Shown here piece by piece: positions 43,338-52,019 of a stretch of 64,000 bases of DNA. Under the pieces are notes generated by a model. The model had not been told where the DNA came from. It saw only the letters and a program-made list of their open reading frames with translations, and did not search any database. The first letter of the stretch is position 1, and each line of letters begins with the position of its first letter. The position numbers and the translations under genes are program-made. This DNA comes from Candidatus Pacearchaeota archaeon. Lineage in GTDB: Archaea > Nanoarchaeota > Nanoarchaeia > Pacearchaeales > GW2011-AR1. The stretch covers positions 258,886 through 322,885 of the forward strand of contig JALOBN010000001.1 in NCBI GenBank assembly GCA_023228245.1, in the 5' to 3' direction.

Positions 43338-44042
43338 ATGGACAAGAAATGCTGTAAATGCAAGGAGGTTAAGACTCTAAGCGAATTTTACAAAAATAAA
43401 GTATGCCATAATCAGTATCATACGGAACATAGAAGCGTTATTTTGACCAAACAAAAACAGCACTACCAAACCCTAAAGAAGAGAGCAAAGCCAAAGCTTG
43501 ATGGAAAAATTTGCAGCAATTGCAATCAATACAAAACAATTGATCAGTATCATAAAACCAACTATTCAAATCTTGGAGTTTATGAAAATCGTGGCGAGAA
43601 AACCCCGTCCGGATCACATAAGATATATTATTCAAAACGGAGACTTGATCCTGTTCACAGATTGAGCATGAATGTGTCGGCTTACATAAGAAGATCTATT
43701 CTGGCAAATAAGCCATTTCATGTTAGTAAAAGCCTTGAGAAAGAAATATTCAAACGATTACCGTATACCGCAGCGGAATTGAAAGCTCACATCGAATCTT
43801 TGTGGGAGACATGGATGAATTGGGATAATTATGGCGTTTATGATAAAAGTAAACTTACCTGGCAGATAGATCATGTAATCCCTAAAAGCAAACTTACATT
43901 TGACTCACTTGATTGCGAGAACTTTCAGAAGCTATGGACGCTTGACAATTTGCGCCCACTCGAAACGATTGCCAATATCAAAAAGGGCAATAAGCCGGTA
44001 TCCCTGGTAGATGAGGCTCAAAGAAGAGCGTCAGGGGTTTAG
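43338..44042 (+). CDS. HNH endonuclease carrying a TnpB-element fragment
   Basis: ATG 43338 is chosen so that the zinc ribbon (CCKCKEVK) begins at residue 4; a GTG at 43332 is in frame. A second zinc knuckle (CSNCNQYK) follows. Residues about 80-92 (VYENRGEKTPSG) are encoded by a 29-bp copy of the TnpB element left end. The C-terminus has the HNH core: LPYTAAELKAHIESLW, WMNWDNYGVY, IDHVIPKSKL and LWTLDNLRPLE, as in the gene at 4349. It is inserted between two paralogous virion genes, as expected for a free-standing homing endonuclease. The fragment leaves the HNH core intact. Confidence 0.85.
   Translation: MDKKCCKCKEVKTLSEFYKNKVCHNQYHTEHRSVILTKQKQHYQTLKKRAKPKLDGKICSNCNQYKTIDQYHKTNYSNLGVYENRGEKTPSGSHKIYYSKRRLDPVHRLSMNVSAYIRRSILANKPFHVSKSLEKEIFKRLPYTAAELKAHIESLWETWMNWDNYGVYDKSKLTWQIDHVIPKSKLTFDSLDCENFQKLWTLDNLRPLETIANIKKGNKPVSLVDEAQRRASGV
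43584..43612 (+). repeat. 29-bp left-end remnant of the TnpB element
   Basis: GAAAATCGTGGCGAGAAAAC and the next nine bases equal the first 29 bases of the elements at 62533 and 2692, and again follow TTTAT. No right end is nearby. The sequence is read in frame in the HNH gene. Confidence 0.85.
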
Positions 44043-44044
44043 CA

Positions 44045-44446
44045 ATGTTCAAACTGGTTGAGTCTTTATCCACGGCTCCTGTGCGGTTCCCTATCAAGCC
44101 AGGTGTGAGCCTTGCTCCAGGCCACGTTGTTAGTATCGTGGATTATGAAGGCGATTTGGTAGTTGATTTATGTGATGGAAATGCGCCATTTGGGCTGTTG
44201 GGAAATCGTTGTTTTGGTGGTGGTTTTTTGGACTTTGGTAGAAAAGCGAATGTATATCCACAGCGAATGGTAGTGGATTTAAATAGATTCGATAGGGACC
44301 ACGAGATCCAAATAGGAAGCCCTCTCTACTGCAATACGAAGGGGCTTTTAAGCAGCCAGCAGCCGTCTGAACATGCTTTTGTATTAGCCAATGTCATAAC
44401 CCCTGCAAGTGAAGAAAAGAGTCACATGCAGATTTTATGGCTTTGA
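44045..44446 (+). CDS. Beta-rich virion protein, decoration-like (paralogue B)
   Basis: A 133-residue shorter relative of the gene at 42630: LAPGHVVSIVDYEGDLVVDLCDG then APFGLLG, and at the end IGSPLYCNTKGLLSSQQP with ILWL. It starts two bases after the HNH stop. The two paralogues were probably adjacent before the HNH gene entered. Role unknown; likely capsid-associated. Confidence 0.7.
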   Translation: MFKLVESLSTAPVRFPIKPGVSLAPGHVVSIVDYEGDLVVDLCDGNAPFGLLGNRCFGGGFLDFGRKANVYPQRMVVDLNRFDRDHEIQIGSPLYCNTKGLLSSQQPSEHAFVLANVITPASEEKSHMQILWL

Positions 44447-44512
44447 AGAAAACTATCACTACTTAAGCATACCAATAGGTTTTGACCACAGCCATATTTA
44501 AAGGTGTTTTAC

Positions 44513-44836
44513 ATGAACGATGAGGTTTGGAAGGATTTTTTCGACGATACCCAGACTAGACGAGTGATGAATAGCTCGGAGGTGTGGAGAAACTATTCTC
44601 AAGCTGAGCTTGAACGCGAACAGCTTCAGAAGGCGAATGCTGTTACTGCTGCTCTCGATCATGAGAACCAGGTATTGGCCGAGATTGAAGCTTTCCGTCA
44701 GAAGGTTGCCGGCGACCCAGCGTTGAAGGCATATCTAAAGAAGGCTGCTGGTACATTGAAACAACACCCAGAACTAAAAGAGAAAGTAGATCCAAACTTC
44801 CTAAACGGCTTAGAGCTACTTGACCTTGAGGACTAA
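44513..44836 (+). CDS. Small helical protein
   Basis: A 107-residue protein. ATG 44513 has AAGG 8 bases upstream; a GTG at 44504 is in frame. Mostly helical and charged, with DDTQTRRVMNSSEVWRNY at the start and a coiled-coil middle (AALDHENQVLAEIEAFRQKV). Function unknown; coupled closely to the next gene. Confidence 0.68.
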   Translation: MNDEVWKDFFDDTQTRRVMNSSEVWRNYSQAELEREQLQKANAVTAALDHENQVLAEIEAFRQKVAGDPALKAYLKKAAGTLKQHPELKEKVDPNFLNGLELLDLED

Positions 44837-44837
44837 T

Positions 44838-46457
44838 ATGACGCTTTCAAAATATACAGATAATCTCTATCACTCTGAAGTGTACCGCGAACTTGAGCGT
44901 CAGGCTGTGAAGAAAGGATTCTTCAAACCAACAGATACTGAATTGGTCAAGCTTGCTGCACAAGAAGTTGAACTCACACAACAGATCAATCAATCAATAG
45001 ACACATCTCCTTCCGACGATCTTATACAAGATGTTGCTCGTCTTGCTTATGCGATGAGGCGTAAGGGTTTTGTTACTCAGGCGGAAGACCTGGAGCAGAA
45101 GTTGGTAATATACAAAACTGCAGAAAACGCCCTTTATGACGTTACTGCTGAGACGAATGCTGATTTGATTGGCTTTGCTCACCGCGATGGTGATGTGAAT
45201 CTCATTGAAGGTTCTGGTGATCTTGGTGCGTTTGAAACGATGCAAAGTATGGCGGACAAGATTTTGGCAGTTACGCGCAAGCAGCCCACCGGCAAGCAGC
45301 CAATGAATCGCATAGCCGCACTAGCTGCGATGATTACAAAGAATGCTCAGGAAGGGGATGAAGTTACTTCAGTTCCAGCAGAGTTTGCCCAACAGAGTAG
45401 TGATCCTATCAATGTACAAGTTGGAAGGGCATTTACTAGGATTCTAGGTGGCATAGCAAAAAAACCTGTAAGCGCTGATAGTTTCAGGCTTGATGACGCT
45501 GTGATTGCACGAAATCCTGAATCTTTTGTTGCACTGGCTGGATTGTCTGGTCAAAAATCAGACATTGCCAGTGTCAATATGTGGTTTAAAGTAAAGACCG
45601 TTGCAAATCAAAATGGATTACTATCATTTGCTCAACATAACATTCCATATGTTGATGATAATAAGGTCTACGAGGCTCTGACACACGGTTGGACTGGAAG
45701 GAATATGGCCGCTGTCAATGCACTTGCTAATGCGCTTGCCATCAATTTCCAAGGCACATACATGAGCCCAAGCAATCAGTCTCAATATATCTTCGCAGGA
45801 GGTATGGAAGTTGGATTGAATGAAGCTAACGCCAGAGCGGCGGCCAAGGCATTAGCCGATAAGGCCAGGGCTGTATATACCGCTGCATTTGGGGCCGGTA
45901 ATGAGAGTATTAATGCGTCTCAAAAATACGTTAGTGATTTTGTAAATAAGATCTACACCGATTCTGATAGTGTAAATCCAAACAAAGATTTTCAGACACT
46001 ATCCTTCAATGAATCAATGCTATTACTTAATAACTGCGTAGCAATACTAAAGAAGGTACAAAGAGATCTTGAAACTCAACCACGCTTTGATTTCTTATCA
46101 AGACTATTCTCTCAACCTATTGCAAAGCTAATAGAATACGTTATTGGTAACTATAATGAAGCTTCTGGTCAATACTCTAAAATTTCTCAAAGCTCTCAAT
46201 TATCACAGTACGCTGGTAACCCAGATGTTTTGACTCCTGTTGTCAAGTATTTTGTAGATACTCATGAAGAAGCTAAGCAAAAGTTCGTATCCAATTTACA
46301 AGAATTCTTGAAGGGTAAGTTGAAGGCTCCTTGGGGAATGGTAGCGGCTGAACTTAAGAAGAAGTTCGGATTGGATGTGCCAGATCAAATTGCTCTTGAG
46401 AAAGAGATGCAGAAGCTTGTGAATAGCATTACTTCACCCGCAGAGAAAAAGGTATAA
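44838..46457 (+). CDS. Hypothetical virion-region protein
   Basis: ATG 44838 follows GAGG by 6 bases; an in-frame codon at 44820 is rejected. The 539-residue product has a helical hairpin near its N-terminus (DVARLAYAMRRKGFVTQAED then LEQKLVIYKTA), then LYDVTAETNADLIGFAHRDGDVNLIEG, a pattern I recognise from large-phage virion proteins, and a long helical C-terminal region. No enzyme motif. Confidence 0.72.
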   Translation: MTLSKYTDNLYHSEVYRELERQAVKKGFFKPTDTELVKLAAQEVELTQQINQSIDTSPSDDLIQDVARLAYAMRRKGFVTQAEDLEQKLVIYKTAENALYDVTAETNADLIGFAHRDGDVNLIEGSGDLGAFETMQSMADKILAVTRKQPTGKQPMNRIAALAAMITKNAQEGDEVTSVPAEFAQQSSDPINVQVGRAFTRILGGIAKKPVSADSFRLDDAVIARNPESFVALAGLSGQKSDIASVNMWFKVKTVANQNGLLSFAQHNIPYVDDNKVYEALTHGWTGRNMAAVNALANALAINFQGTYMSPSNQSQYIFAGGMEVGLNEANARAAAKALADKARAVYTAAFGAGNESINASQKYVSDFVNKIYTDSDSVNPNKDFQTLSFNESMLLLNNCVAILKKVQRDLETQPRFDFLSRLFSQPIAKLIEYVIGNYNEASGQYSKISQSSQLSQYAGNPDVLTPVVKYFVDTHEEAKQKFVSNLQEFLKGKLKAPWGMVAAELKKKFGLDVPDQIALEKEMQKLVNSITSPAEKKV

Positions 46458-46458
46458 A

Positions 46459-48219
46459 ATGGCAACTGATTTAGTATCACTTGTAAATAGTGTTGGAAAT
46501 ACTGGAAAGGCTCACGCTACTATTGGTGGTGGTGGTGATGCAGTAGCAAAGGGCGGTGCGAAAACGGAAGCTGATGATTCGGTTCGCATGATGCAGAAGC
46601 TCATGATGGATCTTGGAAGTCAGCTGAGTCAGACTGATGTTGCGCAAGGAATTGTTGATAGGATTAATAGTGAAAATCCAGAGGCTCTCAAATCAATCCA
46701 AAATCCAACAAAATATATTGTTGGTATGGGTAAGAAATTCTCAGCAACGGCTGCTGCTGGTTTAGGAAAGTCTCCAGTAGATGGCGTATGGGGCAAGAAT
46801 ACTAAAGGGGCACTGTCTATTATAAATAGTTTTGCTCAAACTATTGGTATTAATGATGTTATCATTTCAGAGGGCAATGGTGATGCTCCTTACAAAGAAA
46901 TGAAAGCTGAAGATCTACAAGCGGTAGCACAACAGAATATAGATAATCTCTCAAGGTTATTTGGACATATTGGGTTAAGAACCACTGTTGCAGAAGCTGG
47001 TGGTACAAATCGGTTGATAGTCGATTCTATTGATACAACTCTGCCAGAAGATGGAGTTAATAATCCATTTGCGCATTGGGGAAATCATCCGGTAATGGTA
47101 AGTGACCTAATCAATCTCACGGCATTTTTTGAATTTACACGAGTGTTGAGCCCAACAGGCGGTGGGGCGTTTCATTGTAAACAACTCAACGAAATGTCAG
47201 ACGATAAAACAGAGCCTACTGCAACTGAGCTTGAAAATCCGTGGGATAAAGGTGCTCCTAAAACAACTCCAGCCACAGCATCTTCGCTTGATGATTATAT
47301 GCAGAAGTTGGCTCGTGAGGTGCTTGATAGATCGATTTATAGGTTGGGCCAGGATACCACACAGCCTATCGCAGCAACTGTTCCGGCAACTCGTCCAGCT
47401 GGAGATGATCCTCATTGTGTAAGTACTTTAGAGGCAATTATTGAATGGTTCAAAGATAGGTCTAAGCAGATGTTTGATCCTATCTACGAAGCATATCGTG
47501 GGAAGTCATTACCAAGTCCTAGGCCTGATCGTAAGGGTAAGGTTGGAACTTTGCTTGATGCTCAATTGGCAGATTATTACGTCAGGCAGATGGGTAAGAT
47601 TTCTGATGAATGGAAAGACGCAAAAGATGCCATTATTGATCTGTTGAAAAAGGCTAAAGGCAACTCTCCAATCGTAACATCTCGTGTTCTTCGAGAAGCT
47701 TTGGGTGGTGCAGGTGCAGGAGCAGGAGTAGGAGCAGAATCTACCCGTGGTAAGGCTCATGGAGCAGAGGGTGAATACGAAGATAGTGAAGGTCGTACCG
47801 TTCATAGGCGTCCGAATGCACCACCACTTGCAGAGTTTATGTCGTTGCAGAATTTCACACGCTATAATTCGCCTTCTTTAGAAAAAGTTAGGGAACTTAC
47901 CGATGGTGGCGTACTTCCGGAATTAGAATTTGATAAATGGAGTAGTTCTTGGGCAACGTTAGCTCAAGAAGTTGCTGGCAAAGATGACGCTGAGAAATAT
48001 AAGAAATTTGGTCCTTGGGCAGAAGCTATCAAAAATACTCTAAATGAGGTTTATCGTGCTTGGAAAGCTCGCAGGCACAATACTGAAGAGCTTCGCGATC
48101 AATATGATTTGTTGAATGAATGGATTGGGAGAATTAACTCTACTCTTGGTGTGTATAATTCTACATTCCGCGAAGCAATACACAGAGCTGAGACACTCAG
48201 AGCTGGCGGAGGAAGATAA
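46459..48219 (+). CDS. Hypothetical protein with peptidoglycan-binding-like segment
   Basis: A 586-residue protein with AAGG upstream. Residues about 100-130 (KSPVDGVWGKNTKGALSIIN) resemble the core of PG_binding_1 domains (DGxxGxxTxxAL). The rest is mixed and Gly/Ala-rich with a helical C-terminus (WARAEAIK-like charged helices). No catalytic cell-wall motif is seen. It may help the virion contact the envelope; moderate evidence only. Coupled to the next gene by TAATG. Confidence 0.65.
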   Translation: MATDLVSLVNSVGNTGKAHATIGGGGDAVAKGGAKTEADDSVRMMQKLMMDLGSQLSQTDVAQGIVDRINSENPEALKSIQNPTKYIVGMGKKFSATAAAGLGKSPVDGVWGKNTKGALSIINSFAQTIGINDVIISEGNGDAPYKEMKAEDLQAVAQQNIDNLSRLFGHIGLRTTVAEAGGTNRLIVDSIDTTLPEDGVNNPFAHWGNHPVMVSDLINLTAFFEFTRVLSPTGGGAFHCKQLNEMSDDKTEPTATELENPWDKGAPKTTPATASSLDDYMQKLAREVLDRSIYRLGQDTTQPIAATVPATRPAGDDPHCVSTLEAIIEWFKDRSKQMFDPIYEAYRGKSLPSPRPDRKGKVGTLLDAQLADYYVRQMGKISDEWKDAKDAIIDLLKKAKGNSPIVTSRVLREALGGAGAGAGVGAESTRGKAHGAEGEYEDSEGRTVHRRPNAPPLAEFMSLQNFTRYNSPSLEKVRELTDGGVLPELEFDKWSSSWATLAQEVAGKDDAEKYKKFGPWAEAIKNTLNEVYRAWKARRHNTEELRDQYDLLNEWIGRINSTLGVYNSTFREAIHRAETLRAGGGR

Positions 48220-49292
48220 TGTCAGGTGAAGTTCAGTATGTATCAGATACAATTCTGCTTGAAGAAACGTTTCAGGTACTTGCTGAATTTAATCAACCAG
48301 GCATGGAAAAGTACGCCTTTGATTTGGCTTCAATTCTTCCTAGCATTGGTAATTGGGTTTCATCTCACACCGGAGAACAGTTTCATAGTGAACCGAGTAG
48401 TATTCTAAGAACTGTCACTGATTTAGTGGTTCCTGGCATTGCGTTTGGAATTCATCCATTGCTAGGCGCTTTGGTTTCTGCAGCAGAATATTTTGGATAT
48501 GACCTAGCATCAATTTATGACAAGATCAAAAGCGCCATTTTACCGGACATCAAAGAAGGAAATCCGGTAAGCCCTGAGAAGATTAATAGCGTGGCTCAAT
48601 CAGCTATTCCAGACGTTTCAGAAGTTCCACCAGAGCCTCCAGAAGAGGAGGGACAGGCTGATGACCTTCTGTATCCTTTACGGGCTATGAGAGACAGAGG
48701 GGAGCTTACAAAAGAAGCAATTGGCAATACAGGATATATTGCCCGCAATCGAGCTGAAGGTGGTTGGTTGAATCCACTCAAAGGTCTTCTTAATTTGTTC
48801 TCGGCTCGACGTAGAGGAAATATCATCGTTGGTCTTTTGGTGTGGTTTTTGAAGACGGTGTTATTATCCGCTGGTCTTTTAGCTGTAGCCGGAGTTGTAT
48901 TACCAAAAAAGAATCCTATTACTGGACAAGAGCCGGCAGCCACACCAGGAGGATTACCAGTTCAAAGTGATGTGAATAAGCCAGCTCCCACAGGTGCAGG
49001 ATCGTATGTTTACAAGACACAACCTGGGGATTTGTGGATTGAGGACTTGAATGGTCGGCAGCCTCAAGAAATGATTTTACAGTGGACATTACAGTCATAT
49101 CCGAGTCTAAGCCAATATAGAAGCATAATATTGAATACTCCTTCTTTTTGGAATGCAGTTCGTAGAGCAACCGAGAAGTGGATACCAGGACAGGTTGATG
49201 TATCAATCCCAGATCCCTTCAAGAAAAGGGATGATGTGGTAAACCTGTTCATAGATGACGTTTTTAAAGTGATAAATGAAGGGAGAAAATAA
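48219..49292 (+). CDS. Membrane-anchored virion-region protein
   Basis: A 357-residue protein. A strongly hydrophobic segment near residues 205-228 (GLLVWFLKTVLLSAGLLAVAG) is a probable transmembrane helix, preceded by a basic RRRG cluster. The start is an acidic and hydrophobic helical region. YKTQPGDLW near residue 268 resembles the opening of a LysM repeat, though the rest of the domain is not clear. It may be an ejection or envelope-contact protein. TAATG junctions on both sides. Confidence 0.68.
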   Translation: MSGEVQYVSDTILLEETFQVLAEFNQPGMEKYAFDLASILPSIGNWVSSHTGEQFHSEPSSILRTVTDLVVPGIAFGIHPLLGALVSAAEYFGYDLASIYDKIKSAILPDIKEGNPVSPEKINSVAQSAIPDVSEVPPEPPEEEGQADDLLYPLRAMRDRGELTKEAIGNTGYIARNRAEGGWLNPLKGLLNLFSARRRGNIIVGLLVWFLKTVLLSAGLLAVAGVVLPKKNPITGQEPAATPGGLPVQSDVNKPAPTGAGSYVYKTQPGDLWIEDLNGRQPQEMILQWTLQSYPSLSQYRSIILNTPSFWNAVRRATEKWIPGQVDVSIPDPFKKRDDVVNLFIDDVFKVINEGRK

Positions 49293-50524
49293 TGAACCAG
49301 GATATTTGGAATGAGTTTGAAAAGATCGCTGTAGTTCAAGGGCTAATTTCAGTAGCTGATGAGGACGAGCAACCAAAGTCCAAAGCTCGTGATTCTCTCT
49401 CGGATGATGCTGTTCGTTTGCTTTACAACATCGAACCAGAGCCAGAAAAGAAGAAGTCCATTATTGAATTTGCTCATCCGGAAACATCGGTAGTTGGACG
49501 CGCTTATGATGCGATGAACTCCATTGTTGAAAATGAACAACAGCATCAAGATATGATGGCTTACATTGCGCTCAAGATGCCTAATGGCCACTTGACACAG
49601 AGGCGTTACGTTGCTGCAAAGAAAGACCTTTTGGATTCTTTGATAAGATCGGCGTTCACTCTCGACCACCAAGAAGAAGATGGATTGATGACGTTAGCTG
49701 ATTCGTGTGCGCAACGTTTAGGAGAGCGTCAAATTACAAAAGAAGCAATTGCTCCGGTAGCGGTTGGGGCAATTGCTGTTGCGTTGTTAGGTCTTGGTTA
49801 CTATTTCTATAGTGGGGCTCCTCCAGCAGAGAACGTTTACCAGAATGCTCAGAAGGTTATCACTGCCGCTGAGGGTGTCGAAGATCATATCAATGTAAAA
49901 GCAATCAAGCAAGACATGGCTTATTTGATGAATCTAGCCAAGCAGGTAAATACTGTGAAGGGCCAGCTAGAGCCGATTCGATCTATTAAGGATTCGATTG
50001 ATGCTGCCAAGCAACCATCCGAGGTGGCAAAGGCCGAAGCTGCTCATTCTGCAATTACAAATTTCCACACAGTATTGGGAAAATTCAAGGAACAAATTCC
50101 GATATGGGTAAAACAGATTCAAACGATGTCTTCAGATACTGATACGACAGAACGCGGTGAATGGATGGCAAAATTCCATGAATTTACCAGTGCAATTACA
50201 GATACTCCAGAAGAGAAATTGATCTTTGCACTTCAGGGTAAGTCGGACATGTTTGGATCGCTCAAGCAATTTGTTCCAGGAACTACTGGGGCATCAATGC
50301 GCGGAGGTTTGCTTGGAGCCATCAATCAAGAGTTAGCAAAAATCCAAGGGGTTGCAGAAACAATTCAGGAAAAAGCTCCACAGATTCATTCTGCAATTTC
50401 TCAAGAAGCAACCAAACCACCACAAGCCTCTTCACAAAAGCCAAGTTCAGATCTAATTGCAACCAATATTCCAAGGTCTCCAGCCGAAGATATCAATCAA
50501 GAACTCATTTCTCAGATAGGATAA
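49292..50524 (+). CDS. Membrane-anchored helical protein
   Basis: A 410-residue protein with GGGAG before the ATG. The N-terminal 150 residues are acidic and soluble. A hydrophobic helix lies near residues 152-172 (APVAVGAIAVALLGLGYYFY), followed by long helical segments and a Ser/Pro-rich tail. It shares the TITKEAI-like lead-in to its membrane helix with the preceding protein (ERQITKEAIAP against GELTKEAIGN), suggesting related architecture. Function unknown. Confidence 0.7.
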   Translation: MNQDIWNEFEKIAVVQGLISVADEDEQPKSKARDSLSDDAVRLLYNIEPEPEKKKSIIEFAHPETSVVGRAYDAMNSIVENEQQHQDMMAYIALKMPNGHLTQRRYVAAKKDLLDSLIRSAFTLDHQEEDGLMTLADSCAQRLGERQITKEAIAPVAVGAIAVALLGLGYYFYSGAPPAENVYQNAQKVITAAEGVEDHINVKAIKQDMAYLMNLAKQVNTVKGQLEPIRSIKDSIDAAKQPSEVAKAEAAHSAITNFHTVLGKFKEQIPIWVKQIQTMSSDTDTTERGEWMAKFHEFTSAITDTPEEKLIFALQGKSDMFGSLKQFVPGTTGASMRGGLLGAINQELAKIQGVAETIQEKAPQIHSAISQEATKPPQASSQKPSSDLIATNIPRSPAEDINQELISQIG

Positions 50525-50543
50525 GCATCCTATAAACAAACGC

Positions 50544-51068
50544 ATGATTGTCATAGCTCCCAAATCTAAGGAATCGAAAGCAGATTGGAAGGGATTCCTG
50601 CAAAGCAAATCTCTATATCGCGAATCTAGTTCCGAGAGTTCGTTCCATAGTGCAATGAGAAAATTGGATGACTTTATTGCGGCCCGAGTTCCATCTGCAA
50701 AAGGAATGGTTTGGCGCAACGGAAAAATAAATCCGAACGCCACAATTACAGACGTTGATGCAGCACTCAAACTTTTCGCAAAGTTTGGGCAGGCTACTCT
50801 TGATGATTTAGGAGACCCCAGCGAGCCAGACAGATTGAGCGGAACTCCAGTGAACAACCTATTCATTTCTCAAGAGGACGCAAATTTGGATGAGTGGAGT
50901 CCGGGTGGTAATCAAAATCAGGGCCGGGAAGGAAGTACAACCCCAAGTAAAACTACCTCTTTTGGTAAGAAAATTGAACAAAAAGTCCCGGAAAAACAAC
51001 CTAAAGCTCCAACTATTGATGAGCGCATGATGGCCCTGACGAATTTGATAGAAAATATAGAAAAATAA
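50544..51068 (+). CDS. Hypothetical protein upstream of capsid genes
   Basis: A 174-residue protein. Basic N-terminal half with AARVPSAKGMVWRNGKINPNATI, then a flexible Gly/Ser/Thr stretch and a short C-terminal helix. No recognised family. It is followed by 140 bases without a gene before the next capsid-region gene, containing a GCACC/GGTGC hairpin near the ribosome site. Confidence 0.68.
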   Translation: MIVIAPKSKESKADWKGFLQSKSLYRESSSESSFHSAMRKLDDFIAARVPSAKGMVWRNGKINPNATITDVDAALKLFAKFGQATLDDLGDPSEPDRLSGTPVNNLFISQEDANLDEWSPGGNQNQGREGSTTPSKTTSFGKKIEQKVPEKQPKAPTIDERMMALTNLIENIEK

Positions 51069-51210
51069 TTTCTCATCTACTACTACATTTGTATTGATTT
51101 ATGGTGTCTCGGTTTTATTGCCTAGTATGTTAGGCCAAGACCAAAAGATGTAAGTCATAAAGATGTAAGACGCATGGCGCACCAAAGAAGTGGTGCAAAT
51201 AGGAAATAAT

Positions 51211-51912
51211 ATGGCATTAGAACTTGTACAGCCAGGAACACAACCTCTTGGTCAATTTGATGGTGCAGACGGCATCTACCTTACAGTAAAGGGTGGAGAA
51301 GTTGCAACGATTAAGGGCGTTACGGTTAATACCGATAGCTCCGCTTATGACACTAAGGTTGACGGTTATGTAAAGACAACCCGTCCAGTCGCAACGACTG
51401 CTCTTATTGCTGGAGATCGTCCACTTATGTTGGTTGACGATGGTATCTGGGGATACGGAACACTTTTCGGATCAGTTATTGGTGGAATCGCTGGACAGCA
51501 GGCTTACGGCCTCGGACAGCCTCCGGCAGTTCAACTAGGCCCGCACACGGCACTCGGCTCTGGCAAGCTCACTCTGTGGGACAAGCCAGGAACGTACGCT
51601 GTAACTTTGGATGCAGTTGATACCGCGGTTACCACTGGGCTGATGCCAACCAATGATTCTCTGCAAATTGGAGCAAAATTGTATGCAACATCCACTGGTC
51701 TTTTGACACCAAATTCAGCTGTTAGTTTTGACAGCGTTGCTGATGGATATTGCGTCATCGGCCGCTTCCTGAATTTCGAAGCTTATAAGGGCGGTTCTTT
51801 GGTAACTACGCCAGTCAGCCTCGTAACGGCTGCCTATGCTCCGGGCCCAGGTGCTCCTGCAAATGGTGGAATGGCTCGCGCGTTGATCTACTTCGCGCCT
51901 CCAATGGTGTAA
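51211..51912 (+). CDS. Capsid-associated beta protein (paralogue C)
   Basis: ATG 51211 has AGGA 6 bases upstream; the in-frame codon at 51190 is rejected. The 233-residue product is beta-rich, Gly/Thr/Ala-rich and Cys-poor (GGEVATIKGVTVNTD, then LQIGAKLYATSTGLLTPNS). The second segment resembles the genes at 42630 and 44045. Directly upstream of the capsid gene is the usual place for a decoration, stabilisation or fibre-like head protein. Function inferred from context. Confidence 0.7.
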   Translation: MALELVQPGTQPLGQFDGADGIYLTVKGGEVATIKGVTVNTDSSAYDTKVDGYVKTTRPVATTALIAGDRPLMLVDDGIWGYGTLFGSVIGGIAGQQAYGLGQPPAVQLGPHTALGSGKLTLWDKPGTYAVTLDAVDTAVTTGLMPTNDSLQIGAKLYATSTGLLTPNSAVSFDSVADGYCVIGRFLNFEAYKGGSLVTTPVSLVTAAYAPGPGAPANGGMARALIYFAPPMV

Positions 51913-52019
51913 TCGCTGAATGAATAGGAATAGGAATTGGGATTGCTTTCGCGGTCCCAATTCCACGAGCTGTTGATGGATGTTGGCAGCTTAACAACCA
52001 ATAATTTTAGGAGATACAT

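Noticed and set aside
51061..51210. Possible promoter TTGATT...TATGTT in the gap before the capsid-region gene
   Set aside because: The spacing is about 26 bases, too long for a sigma-70 promoter; only a small hairpin is supported there.
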